A stretch of DNA of 64,000 nt. Source: Gnetum montanum (lineage: Eukaryota > Streptophyta > Gnetopsida > Gnetales > Gnetaceae). The stretch's first letter is position 1. The number at the start of each line of letters is the position of its first letter. The notes below the pieces were generated by a model. It did no database searches and was not told where the DNA came from. It worked only from the letters and a program-made list of their open reading frames with translations. Of the stretch, positions 22,614-33,899 are shown one piece after another. Both the position numbers and the translations under genes were made by a program. Location: the NCBI GenBank assembly GCA_015680685.1, contig MNCI01038321.1, positions 3,379-67,378 of the forward strand, given 5' to 3'.

Positions 22614-24332
22614 TAACAAGGACTTCCCCGAGCGTATGATATTGCCTGCGCTGGGGTTATCATCACAAACGTAAAATAGAGAAAATAATGTAACACAAAG
22701 TAATGTAACAAAATGTAACAAAACTTAACAAAATGTGATGGAATGTAAGTGTAGATAGAATGTATGCAGGAATATGCAATGAAATGGAATAATGCAAACA
22801 ATAAATCAGGGTAGTACAATGGATGGCAAAAATGAAACTGTGTTATATTAATTGACAAAAAATGTGCATCGGTCAAAATGTAGTTGCGAATCTAGATTGC
22901 AAGTCAGGTGTTAAGCTCCGGCGTGTGGTGTTTGCAGGTGTTGGGAATCACATGCGTCTGGGCTTAGGATTGCTCGTTTCTTTTTCCAGGTTTCTTGTCA
23001 ACATTTCCCAACCCTATTTATGTATTTGCCAGGGTATTTATGCGTGCATCTAGGCTTGGGAGTAAGAATGAATAGGATCGATGGCGGCGAGATGAGAGAA
23101 TGACGGATTGTATGATAAGTGTATGTGGGCAAGCTACGTTTTAGACCAGGTGCACTGTATTTTACAACGTAAGCTAACTTATGCCCATGGAAGCAGCATA
23201 AGGGCTTGACAAGCTCACACATGGTGAAGCTTACAATAAAAATTTATAATGAATTTGCAATCAAAATTTGGTTTCGGCTCGCTTGGATCAGCTGCTGTAG
23301 GACGTCGCCTTGAGTTGATCTTGTCCTGGCGTGTTTTCGGCATGTGTCTGAAATGTTCTGGGCCACTTTTGGCAGCTCACGCTAGACTCACGTTGTCAGC
23401 TTGACCTGGGCATGACCTAGGCTTGACCTAGGCATGAGCTGGGTAGAATGGTTCATTTTTGCACCGAATCTTGATTTTCGAGGCCTGTCCTTCAAGTATA
23501 ACTGCTGCATGCCCTTAGGAGCCACCTGTATGCTGATTTTGAACCTATTTATACTTGATTCTAGGCTTTCTTGGTAGCTCACACTGGGCTCACGCTATTA
23601 GCTTGACCTAGGCATGACATAAGCTTGACCTAGCCAAAATTCCATGTTTGACACATGAACTTTGATTTTTTGGAGCCTGTTGATAAGTAAAACTGTTGCC
23701 CATCCTTAGAAGCTGAGCTAATGCTGACATTGAGCTCGAGACTGCTTGTTTAAACCAATTTTTGTTTGGTCACGCTGGGCTCATGCTCCAGCTTGACGTA
23801 GGCTTGACCTGGGCGTGACCTAGGCGTGAGCTAGGCATGAGCACTGAAAACAACATATTTTTGAGCCTGAAATCAGGATTCTGAGGGGTGGAAACCTAGG
23901 GTAATCATTAGTGGACCTTTATGGGGCCTTGTACCTTCAAAATCAGGTCATTTTGATGTTGTTTTGGGGCTGTTTTGGGGCACTCACGCTGGACTCATGT
24001 TACCACTGTGACCTGGGCATGACCTCAGCATGAGTAACAAGATTTGTGTGATTTTGACTTGAAATCTTGGGTTTTGGATGCTGAAACTTAGAGTAGTCAT
24101 CAGTGGGCCCAGAGGGGGCCTTGTCCATTCAAATTAGGACTGTTTTTACCTGATAGGAAAGCTGTCAGGGTTGGTCATGTTGAGGGCAATCTATCTTGAC
24201 AGCATGAGCAAGCTGGCTTGAGCAAGTTGGATGTGAGTGCCATGCCTTAGTTAAGTTTTGCCTCCTGAATGCCAAAAGGGGCTTGAGTCCTTCCTATTTC
24301 AAAGCGTTAAGCTGAAATTTTGTGATGTTTCA
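22614..24332 (-). repeat. B left (3') LTR, missing its outer ~143 bp
   Basis: Aligns with 37327-38981 from AACAAGGACTTCCCCGAG to GTGATGTTTCA. The outermost 143 bp present in the right LTR (37184-37326) are absent, replaced by the A1 LTR. The LTR is full of short motifs such as CTTGACCTAGGCATGA and GCATGAGC. Next to its inner end the minus strand reads CAACAAAGAGGGGCCAA, a good polypurine tract (24333-24349). Confidence 0.85.
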
Positions 24333-24349
24333 TTGGCCCCTCTTTGTTG

Positions 24350-25480
24350 ACGCCTGGAGGAATCTACCCAAGAGGCATCAACAAAGAAGCGCAAAACACC
24401 ATGAGCAACTAGATATCAACATTGTTCCTTGGCCCTTGGCCAAATGTCATCGTACCGTGATTAGAAGTACATGGGATCAGGAAATGAGGTTTTGAGATGT
24501 ATAGGGAGAAGGTTTTGTTACTATGGGATTGGGGATTGATGAAGGGAACTGTGGGAAGGGGAAAGCTCTTATGTGAATCACGTCATGTTGGTCCTTGTCA
24601 ATAGCCAGTATCTAGTAGACTTGGGACCAAGGCATGGGATGCACATCCGTTGGAGGAACGAGACTCTTGCATCCTATCTAAGAGAACTCATTGTCACATC
24701 CAGAGCCACGCGGTGAGGTGGTGCGTTCTTTGGAGAAATAGGACCCTTGTTGAGTGTCAAAGGGAACCTTTTGTCCAACAACCAAAGCCACGTGGTGGGA
24801 TGCAACATGATTGTTTGAGACACGAGTGTTTTCTTCCAAGATAATTACCTTCTTGCCTGGGGCTTATATGGGAAGTGCCAATGGTCTTGTGATGGATTTT
24901 GTTCTTTTTTTTATCTTTTCCTTTTTTTTTCTATTTTTGTGGAAAGAGAATTTTTTTCTTTGATGTTGTGCTTATGCTTGTGTGCTTGTGATTGTATCAT
25001 GGGCTATGCCGTGTTGCGCAACTGCCTAGAGAGTTACAGTGTGCAACCGTATGGTTCAAGTTTGGGGGTGACTGAGATGTATCTGGGAAATGGGCTAAGA
25101 GAACATGTTAGGGAATAAGGGATGTTTGAGAAACTAGGGATGTACTTGTGAATGGCTTGATTAATCTGGTTACATGCATCAGGAACAATGTGGTACCTCG
25201 TCGCCGTGATGAAGTGCATTCGTGTACGAACACCTCTGGGTATCATCCTGCAAACATAACTCAAGAAGACAAGAAAACCACAAGTGATTTAGTTAGCTAA
25301 AGCACTTTAAACTTGAACATAGCCGATGGAATGGAACCACCACGTGGAGTTTCAAGGTAAAGAAAGTCCTCGAACAGCATCAGTTTCATCAGGATATATG
25401 TGGCCAATTAGGTGGTAGGCTCTTGGTGAGCACGTATGACCGATTATAGCAACATGCCTTTTTAAATGACACCAGGTTGT
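24350..25480 (-). other. B spacer between integrase and 3' LTR
   Basis: No family-bearing frame. A degenerate ~75-bp tandem pair at about 24650-24800 shares GGAG(G/A)AA, AGAGAACTCATTGTC or AAGGGAACCTTTTGTC, and AGCCACGCGGTGAGGTG or AGCCACGTGGTGGGATG. A pyrimidine-rich stretch lies at 24900-24960. Confidence 0.6.
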
Positions 25481-25812
25481 TGATGATGTCATCAGTTTAT
25501 AGTCTTGGCAGACTAATGTGGATTAGTTTTACGTCGTAATCCTTTGGACGTCGCCAGTTTATTGTCGTAGTAGACGGTGCAATGCTAGTTTATAGTCGTG
25601 GTGGACTATGAAGAGGCTAGCCACTTTATAGTCTTAGTGGACTCTAGTGAATGAGCGTGAAAGTTTAGTGTCATGTCAGACGGAGCTTTGTGATGTCAGT
25701 TTACCGTCATGACATTAGGACATTCTGTGGTCCTAGTTTTTTAAGTCGTAGCTCCAGGACTATTCTGTGGTATCAGTTTTAGGTCATGATGCCAGGACCG
25801 TGATGTACCTTA
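25481..25812. repeat. B hairpin minisatellite, cluster 1 (after integrase)
   Basis: About eight units with a spacing of 30-40 bp, each AGTTTA-like, then a short stem-loop. Clear cases are AGTCTTGGCAGACT (25501), AGTCGTGGTGGACT (25594) and AGTCTTAGTGGACT (25630). It directly follows the integrase stop on the minus strand. Confidence 0.75.
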
Positions 25813-27230
25813 AGATCATTAAACGTAGAATGGTTTCAGGTACACGTGGTTTGTAGGATTGGCCAATTCATTTCCATCCATGTCAGTGAGCTTGAATGCC
25901 CCATTATCATATGCTTTAGTGACTAATTAAGGTCCTTCCCAGTTGGCTGAGAATTTGTCTGAGTGTTCGGAGACTACCTTGAGAACTAGGTCACCTTCCT
26001 TGATTGGCCACTTATGTGGATTATGTTGATGATGTTGTCGTTGCTGTCTCTGGTACCATTCGATTTGGTAAAGTGTTCGTACTCTTTCTTCCTCCATCGA
26101 CTAAAGGTTAGCGATGCGTAGTTCATTGTTCTGGCTTTCATCAAGGAGGCTAGAGAGCGTTATTCGCAGCGAGGGAACTTGTAACTTCAAAGGTAACACA
26201 GCTTCAGATCCATATACCAAACTATATGGTGTCTTACCTGTGGACGTTTGATGTGTTGTTCGGTATGCCCATAATGCATAGACCAACTTCTTGTGCCATC
26301 GTCTCTTACTTTGATTCAGCATTTTCTTGAGCACCATGATGATCATGTTGTTCGTAGACTCCTCTTGGCCATTGCTCTATGGGTAATACGGTGATGAAAA
26401 TGAGTGTTTAATACCTAGGATTTCATAGAAGCTTTTAGTATCCGTGCTACTAAATTGTGGCCCATTATTGATGACTATGGTCATTGGGATACCAAAGCAG
26501 GTTACGATGTTTTCTAATATGAAGTTGCAAACGTGTTTGCACGTGGTTTTCCTAAGGGGAATAGCTTCTACCCATTTGGTGAAGTATTTAGTTGCGGTGA
26601 TGATGAAGCTATGTCCTATTGAAGATGGTGGCGTTATCAGCCCAATGATGTCTAATCCCCATTTTTGGAATGGCTATGTGATTTGCGTAGTATGCAACTC
26701 ATTAAGTGGTACATGTATTAGGTTACCGTGCCTTTGGTAAACGTTGCATTTCCTGACCTTGGAGAAGCAATCGTACTCCATGTGTGGCTAGTAATAGCCC
26801 AAACATCTAATTTTCATTACCATTGCTTTGGGTGCTATATGCCCTCCACACAGTCCTTCGTGAACCTGTTCCACAATTGTTTGGCCGTTGATGCTACTAA
26901 CGCACGTCAACATGATGCCTTCATAGGACTTGTGACATAAGGTGTCTCCTATTAATGCATATTTCCTAGAGCATTTTTTCACTGCATCCTTTTGAGCACT
27001 CATCAGATGTTGTGGCAGTTCCCTTCGTATAAGGTACTCTTTTATGTTGTCGTACCACTTTACTGCTTGCGTAATGCTGACGGACGCTATGGGTATTTCA
27101 TCAAGTGTGTCGATCACAGGTTTGGCACAATTTGTTATAGAACTAGGCAATGCATGGAACATCTCAGGTGTCATGTTCAAGGCTCGTGTAGCAAGTGCGT
27201 TGGCAATAGTATTTTCGTTTTGAGGAATGT
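25813..27230 (-). pseudogene. B integrase
   Basis: Would insert element cDNA into the genome. The minus strand shows the zinc-binding region (VHEGLCGGHIAPKA, near 26860), the core with GLDIIG, then TIVINNGPQFSS where the second catalytic Asp has become Asn (near 26465), then NGQEEST with Glu kept (near 26370). The C-terminal part keeps KWPIKEGDLVLK, NWEGP, NGAFKLTDMDG and the final YLKPFYV. The conserved stretch RTTHQTSTGKTPYSLVYGSE (26240-26200) is intact. Stops are scattered. Confidence 0.8.
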
Positions 27231-27231
27231 G

Positions 27232-28195
27232 TTACACATCTACATTGATTAGTTGTTTTAGTAAGTGTTTCGTCAGATCACAGTATGGTTGCAAATGCGG
27301 AGCTTTGCATGCATAAATCTCTATGACTTGAGTGATTACTAACTGTGAATCCCCGCGAACTACAAGATGTATGATCCCCAAAGTTAATGCTATTATAAGG
27401 CCTCTAAGAAGACCTTCGTACTTTGCCATATTGTTGGTGCTAGGGAGGTTTAGTCAATAGGAAAAAGGACGAATTTCTTTTGAGGGATATGTTATGATGG
27501 CTGCAGTGCTTCCCCCTTGGGAGGTGGATTCTCCATCAAAGTACAGGATTGCATTGTAATTATCGGGCACTAGATCTATACTGCTAATATCTTCGTTAGA
27601 GAATTCAGGGTTTATCGTCGCTTGATCTTGTATCAGTGATGCGGTCAATTGATTGGCTATTGCTTGACCCTTAGTGGAGGATTGAGCAACATAGCGTAGG
27701 TTAAACTCTGCAATCATCGCCTTCCATCTAGCTATCCTACTTGACTCATAGATGCTGTTGGTGATAGCTCGAAGCACGTTGTTTTTGCAAATGATTTAGA
27801 CTTGGTTATGGAAGAGATAGTGTCGCCACTTTTTTAAGGAATATACTAAGGCAAGACACGATCTCTCCACATCGTTATATTGTTGTTCGTAGGTAGTTAA
27901 GGCATGGCTTAAATAGTAAACGGGGATCTCGGCTCCATCTTCTCTTTTTTGGCAAAGCATGGACACAATCGATGAGTCAGATGTGGCAAGGTAGATGTAA
28001 AAAGGTTTATTGCTTTGTGGGGAATGAACCGTTGGTAGTTGAGCCAATTCTACTTTTATGTTTTCAAAGGCCTCTTGGCATGGTTTTGTCCATTGAAAAT
28101 GGACATTCTTTTGCAGTAAATGCTACATGGGTTTTAATTTATCAGTTAGGTTCACGATAAAGCGTCTGATGAATTGCAGTCTACCTTGTAGGCCA
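27232..28195 (-). pseudogene. B RNase H and archaeal-type second RNase H
   Basis: The first domain (28050-27640) shows PFYIYLATSDSSI, YYLSHALTTYEQQYND, LALVYSLKKWRHYL and a thumb-like IARWKAMIAEFNLRYV. The second (27590-27240) shows ILYFDGEST, KYEGLLRGLIIALTLGI and VVRGDSQLVITQV, the usual acidic triad pattern of the additional RNase H in Tat-type elements. A frameshift and stops lie between the two. Confidence 0.85.
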
Positions 28196-28199
28196 CATA

Positions 28200-29290
28200 A
28201 TTCAGTGAGGTTCCTAGGTGGTCGCATATTAGTTATTACTTTGACCTTATCTGGGTCTACTCATATACTTGTTTTGGAGACTATGAAGCCAAGCACCTTC
28301 CCCATCTTAACCCCAAAGACACATTTCTTTGGGTTAAGCCTAAGGTCATATTTGAGACAACATTTGAGTACCAAGTTTAGGTGCTTTGCGTGTTGTTCGA
28401 TTGTTTTAGACTTGACTGCGATGTCTTCTACATAATCATTATGTGAATCAAGCATGTAATCGCTAAATATATATGTCATTGCCCGTTGATATGTGGCACC
28501 CATGTTTTTGAGCCCGAATGGCATCATTGTATAACAAAATGTGGTCCAAGGTGTCATGAAGGTCGTCTTGAGTTGGTGTTTTGGGTTGATTCTAATTTGG
28601 TTGTATCCCGAGAATCCATCCATAAAGGACAATAATGCGTGCCCAACGGTTGATTCAACAAGTTGATTGATACTAGGCAACGGGAAGTCATCTTTTATGG
28701 TGGCTACATTGAGGTCATGGAAGTCAATACATATGTGAATGCTACCATTCTTCTTAGGGACTATAACAATGTTGGATACCCAATTGGCATAATCAACAGC
28801 CCGAATGAAACCTACTTGATAGAGCTTTGTGATTTCATTACGAACTGCCAACGCTACCTCAGGCCTAACCTTTCGTGCTTTTTGCTTTACTGGTCTAAGT
28901 TTTTCATTGAGGATGATGTTATGCTGGATGATGCGAGGATCCAATCCTAGCATATCAGTGTACGACCAAGTGAAAGTTTTGATATTATTTTTCAGCACTT
29001 GTGTAATGTCATTGGCAATTTTCAGATGTAGCAAAGTACTTAATTTTAATGTTTTAAGCTCGCCATTAGACATGGTGATGGGGACTTTAACGAGGGGATC
29101 CTCAGTGATGTTGTCGGCTTCTAAGTCCAAAGTTTTAGTCATATCCTCAAAGAAGTCTAGTGTTCCTTGAGTGGATGCCACGAAATTATCATAAATTAAT
29201 GATGAGTCTAGATCAATGGATTCTAGGTTGACTTCTCATTGAATGGCCCCATGTGGTCCATTGATAGACAATGTTGAAAAGAGGTTCTTG
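28200..29290 (-). pseudogene. B reverse transcriptase
   Basis: Would copy element RNA. Residues such as WSYTDMLGLDP, YQVGFIRAVDYANWVSNIV, CIDFHDLNVATIKDDFPLP, FMDGFSGYNQI, MMPFGLKNMGATYQRAM and LRLNPKKCVFGV cover the palm and fingers. The active-site box reads YVED in place of YVDD (near 28430). 29181-28261 is open; the family similarity extends upstream to about 29290, ending close to the antisense-gene segment. Element C shows the same upstream extension. Confidence 0.9.
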
Positions 29291-29985
29291 CTATCCATAT
29301 GCTTGTTCTTGCCAATTTAAACAGCATTTTCTTGATGAGGAAGGTTTAAGTGTAGATGAGTTTCACATGATTAGTCTAACAAAATTTTGGAATGTAATGG
29401 CAGTTTTAGGCCATACCGGGCCAATTCTTTGTATTCACGTTTCATGTAAATAAAAATTTTTGGAGCTGCATATTTTTGGTGTCTATGAGCGTTTTTTTAG
29501 AGTGATTGCATTTTTCTTCCTGTATTCCAGGGTATTTGTGTTTATTGCAGTGTGGGTTCTCTTGAGATCACAGCGTGAGTGGCCCTAGAACGGTCCTGTT
29601 TTAATTCATTTTTGTTGTAGTTTTGGTGCGTTTTGATGCATTTCTGGATTTGGGGCTACTATTTTGGTTCCTGCTACTGACTTTGGCTAGCATGAGTTGC
29701 AAGAACTGCCCTGTTTTGGGTATCTTTGGTCACGCTCTGGTTGGGAAAAAAATAGGGTTTTGCATTGCTGTTCAACATTAGTTACAAGGCTGGTACGATA
29801 ATAGTCATAAAAATGGCCTTACTCCAAGGAATGATGTTTGAAATCATATTACGTATTAAGCGTGTGAAAGAAAGTTAGGCACATGATAGCTTATTAAAAT
29901 TAACCTGTAGCCTGATAATTAGACCTGCGTAACCTGTGCTCAAGATGGGTGGTTGATCAACTAACATAAGCGTAACTTAGACCTG
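29291..29985. other. B inter-gene stretch upstream of the antisense gene
   Basis: No family-bearing frame. In element C the same position holds the first exons of the antisense gene; here they are absent or beyond recognition. Either an intron or leader of the antisense gene, or an intron of the sense gag-pol transcript, could lie here. Confidence 0.4.
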
Positions 29986-29989
29986 GGAG

Positions 29990-30110
29990 ATGAGTGTGAG
30001 TTAGCCACCTTTGCAGCTTGAGTGTGAGTTAGCTGCCTTTGCAGCGTGAGCGTGAGTTAGCCGCCTTTGTCGCGTGAGCGTGAGTTAGCCACCTTTGTAG
30101 CTTGAGCATT
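29990..30110 (+). repeat. 28-bp tandem repeat in B, four copies
   Basis: TTAGCCACC or TTAGCYGCC anchors stand at 30001, 30029, 30057 and 30085, an exact 28-bp period. The unit is GTGAGTTAGCCACCTTTGCA plus GCTTGAGC. It lies just upstream of the first + strand exon. The GCRTGAG core also abounds in the B LTR and leader. Confidence 0.85.
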
Positions 30111-30179
30111 TTTTTTTGCTTTTTGAATTTACTTATTGACTTAAATATGTATGCCTATTACGTTATGCTAACCTTTAGA

Positions 30180-31841
30180 TTTACTAGTGCTATTAGAGGA
30201 TACCCCCGAGAGGGAGATGGAAAGATCAGCTTTAATGGATGAACCTGAAACAGTCACTACTGGGTGTAATGAAGAGGAGGATACGAGGGAAGAAGCAATT
30301 GAGGCCATTCCCATCTTACGGGAAGAGGATGAAATGAGTACGATGGACATGACACTTGCTGAAGCTTTAGATGGCCTTAAGCACTCAAGCGAGGAAAAAA
30401 TTATTTTTGATGGTTTCTTTGATGGGTCGCTACACCTTGGTGATTCGCCTGAGTTGACCAGCAAAGGGCCGCTTGGTAAGTTTTGTGAGTTTGATCTGTA
30501 TTTCGTATCTTCTTAGTTTTATGCATTATTTTGACCATCATGGCTTTTCTTAACATCAGACATAGACGCTGAGGTACCTAAAGCACCTACATCTTAGGCA
30601 GGTGGGTTAGAGCTTGAGGCCCCAGTTGAGATGCCTTTTCATGCAGATTCAAGATCCACTGATCCATTGAGGTCTTGGCCTGAGATGCCTAATAAAGTAG
30701 ACTTTGTTACTGGCATTGTCAATGATGTTGTTGCTCATCTGAGCCAGGCTCACCCTGAATTAGGTGTGTACTTTATACTAAGTGCCTAAGTTCATTATGT
30801 TTTTGCATCTATTGGAGATCTTTGGTCGCCTTATATATGCAAAGTTCGTACTTGTAGGGGCGAAGCTCCAATGGAGTGCTTCCGAGGCTACTCATATTGA
30901 TGGTCTCCCAGAATTGCCAGGAGATATTGAGCAGGTCCCGAGAGAGATTTATGATACGATTTTAGGTTATGTTGTCCCAAATGCCAAATCTCTCTGGACT
31001 TGCAGGCGCCCAATTGAACAATTATGGCTTGAAAACCAATCATTGAAGGAAAATCTGGTGAAGGTGACTGAGGAGAGGAATGACTTGCAAGCCCGTTATG
31101 ATTTTGCCTCTGCTAGGTTGGCAGGAGATAGTACATGGTATACATCTGAAATCACTTATGCATGTTTTTGGGCAGGCTTGAATAGCAAGGTGCAGGTGAT
31201 TCGGGATTTGGCTGAACAGAGGGCCCAGATGGATCTATTGAATAGGAAGTGCCATGACTAGAAGTCCTTCACGTCCAAAGTACGTAAATGGAGTTAGGAT
31301 TAGAAAGATCATAAGCACCAATTTTTAAAATGGTTGAAAGAGGAATCAGTGGAATGTCGCCGCTTGGAGATGTTCATGGAGGGGTTAGGTTTGCGCTCTT
31401 CTTATGAGAAGTTCGTTGAATATATAGAAGTGGAGGGGTCTCCTGAGAGATCCATTACTACTGCCTCTGGGGAGGTTTCAACAAGCATGTTTTGTCTTGA
31501 GCGTTCCTCCTAGTCCCCCGTGGACAAGGGTAAGACCTTGGCCAACATCAACCTCGGACTTGAGAAAGATTGGGCTTGCGTGCCCGAAGAAGAGATTCTA
31601 CGGTACTTGGAAGCTAATCTCAAGCCTTCCTCTCCCGTGAGTATTTTATTGCTTATATTATTTTATTGCTTTAAGTTATTATTCCTCTTTAGTATCTTTG
31701 TCTCTTTTACCTGTTTCTTCCCTCTCTTTTTTTTTACTCATTTTTTCTTGTTTTGTTTTCTCTTCGTGACAGGGGCATGGTGATGATGAGGCTGGCCCTA
31801 GTGGAACGAGGGTTGATGACGTAGAGGATTTTGCGAACTAG
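30180..31841 (+). pseudogene. Antisense spliced gene of element B, function unknown
   Basis: Runs opposite to the retrotransposon, between its protease and reverse transcriptase. Likely exons: about 30180-30475 (start unclear), 30560-30763, 30858-31636 and 31773-31841, with GT-AG borders and phases 1, 1 and 0. The protein has an acidic first part (EEDTREEAIEAIP), then FVTGIVNDVVAHLSQAHPEL, then VPREIYDTILGYVVPNAKSLW and a coiled coil (LWLENQSLKENLVKVTEERN), ending EDFAN. In-frame stops (for example TAG in exon 2) mark it as decayed. The gene at 47698-52072 in element C has matching exons and phases. No known family recognised. Upstream exons seen in C are missing here. Confidence 0.6.
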
Positions 31842-32289
31842 CCTCCTCCTAACACTAGTGCATGATTTGGCTTGTTGGTTCTGTCAATCTTGTCATTTCT
31901 TTGTTAATTTGTTGTTTCTCCTCCCCGCCTTTTTTCATTTATTTTAAATTTTGTAGATTGTATTATAACAAATGTATGATACCATGTTAACTTTTGATAT
32001 ATTTATACATTTACACACATTTTTTTGGTGTTTTATGTTCAATTTTTTTTATTTTAAATTTTGTTCAAAATTTGGATAGACATAAGTGTAAACATGAATG
32101 ATTTTTTTTTATTTTGTGATTTGATTTTTTTGTTGTTGTTTTAACTATTTATAAATATAAGTGTGAATGTAACTAACATGATAATAGTGTGGAAGAGATG
32201 TAAGGGGAATAATAATTTGTAGAGCAAGGATACAACTATGCAATGCAAACAAGAATGTAATTCTAAAGAAACGGAAACATAACTTGTTC

Positions 32290-32615
32290 TATTTTAAAGC
32301 CATTTCAGGCCATGCGTGTAAGAACGTTCTAGTTTAAGGTCATTTCGGGCCACAAGAAAACAAGAGGAATTTAAACTGTTTCAGTGGGTTTTGTTTTTAA
32401 ACCAACCATTCCTGATCGTGGCTAGTTTTATGTCATTGTGGACATGTGGTAGTTTAACGTTATTTCGGATGATTGTAGTTTAACGTCATTTCGGACGATT
32501 GTAGTTTAACGTCGTTTCGGGCGATTGTAGTTTAATGTCATTTCGGATGATTGTAGTTTAATGTCATTTCAGACGATTGTAGCTTAACATCATTTCGGAC
32601 GAGTGTAGTTTAACG
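32290..32615. repeat. B hairpin minisatellite, cluster 2 (26-bp period)
   Basis: Seven units begin AGTTTA or AGCTTA at 32451, 32477, 32503, 32529, 32555, 32581 and 32607, an exact 26-bp period, with looser units from 32290. Stems include ATGTCATTGTGGACAT (32430-32445) and CGTCATTTCGGACG (32484-32497). It lies between the end of the antisense gene and the end of the protease frame, where the two converge. Confidence 0.85.
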
Positions 32616-32619
32616 GTTG

Positions 32620-33850
32620 AGTAACTTCTTTAATTTTCGCAGATTGACATGGCGTGTTGGGTATGTTGGTGTAATTGTATATTCAGTGTCTCCTTCGCTA
32701 GTTATGTTAAACGGCAATTTGAACCACAAGACATCTGGGGGAATAACCCCCATGTCATCATGTCTTGATGTTTACACGTTTTGTGATGTTATTATATCTT
32801 CCGGGAGATCACGGTTTGGGGATTGGTTATCACCTTGGTTTTCAATGGGTGTGGCATCTTGTTTAAGCTTGAGAGTAATGTCATCTTGTTTAGTCTCATT
32901 GATTTCGACCTCTAAGCCTTGGTTTGTGCCTACGTGTGCTGAGGTGTTGAGTGTAGCCACATCATCGTGTATAATGATTTCACCACCTTCATAGGGTAAG
33001 TGAATCTCTTAGTGGATGGGTGAGGATACCGCTTTTAATTGGGCTAACGATGGTCGTCCCAATATTAAATTGAATCCTGACATCTCGTCTACGACTACAA
33101 AGTCAGCTGACATGGGGAATCGATCCCCTACTATGAAGTTCAAAGTTAATGTTCCTTTGACCACTACGTGTGATCCATTGAACGATTTCAGGAATGTCAT
33201 GGAAGTTGGTTTGATTTTTTCAGTTAGCCCTAACTGTTCGATGACGGGGTATGGTACTACGTTCGTGGCCGCTCCGTCATCTACATGCACCTTGTGTATC
33301 TTAAATTGATTTACTTGTATAGTTATGAACATGGGTGCAGTGGTGAATTTTCCTATTTTTTTCATCTATTTTTATATTTTTCACATTGAATCTTAGTGAT
33401 GTGGCTCTTGATCCTTGATATGGAGACATTATTGCATGAATGGAAGGTTCATTTGCAGGCAAGTCTTCACTAACCGGGATCGATGTTAACATGCGTACTA
33501 AGGTTTCACGATGAACTTGAGAAGTCATCATTAGATCATACAAGCTCAAAGATGTGTTTTTCTATTTAAGTGCCTATGTGACCTGAGTTAGGGCGTTGGC
33601 AAAGTCTTTGCTATTTGGTACAGTCTTGTTGGTTGAGACTTGGTCCATTGGACCCAATAGTTGTATCTCTTGTGGAATGGTTTTCATGTGGTCTAATGTG
33701 ACAATTGGGTTTGATGCATCTAGCATTCTTGAGTTTTCTCTATCGTGACTTGCGCCTGGCTTGTCAGTTGTCAGAGCCATAGGTACAACATTTAAGGGAG
33801 TGGGTTTCGGTGGCCCTAATTTGAGACTTTGACGTTCTTCTTTCAACTGT
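32620..33850 (-). pseudogene. B protease region
   Basis: Retropepsin that would process Gag-Pol. The minus strand shows TTAPMFITIQVNQFKIHKVH, then VDDGAATNVVPYPVI with the catalytic motif DDGA (usual D-S/T-G-A) near 33265, and FNLILGRPSLAQLKAV near 33040. A spacer rich in charged residues follows to about 32620. Upstream (33846-33370) is a linker with SLYDLMMTSQVHRE, also found in element C (SLYDLLMTSQKHHE). Stops are present. Confidence 0.8.
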
Positions 33851-33899
33851 TCCCTAGTAAGTCTGTCAGCGAGGCATTTACGTGAAGGTCGTGGGGGAA

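Noticed and set aside
24650-24844. 64-codon + strand frame in the B spacer
   Set aside because: Falls in a degenerate tandem pair, with no matching frame in C.
28663-29170. + strand frames opposite the B reverse transcriptase
   Set aside because: Shadows of the minus-strand gene; no similarity to the antisense gene of C.
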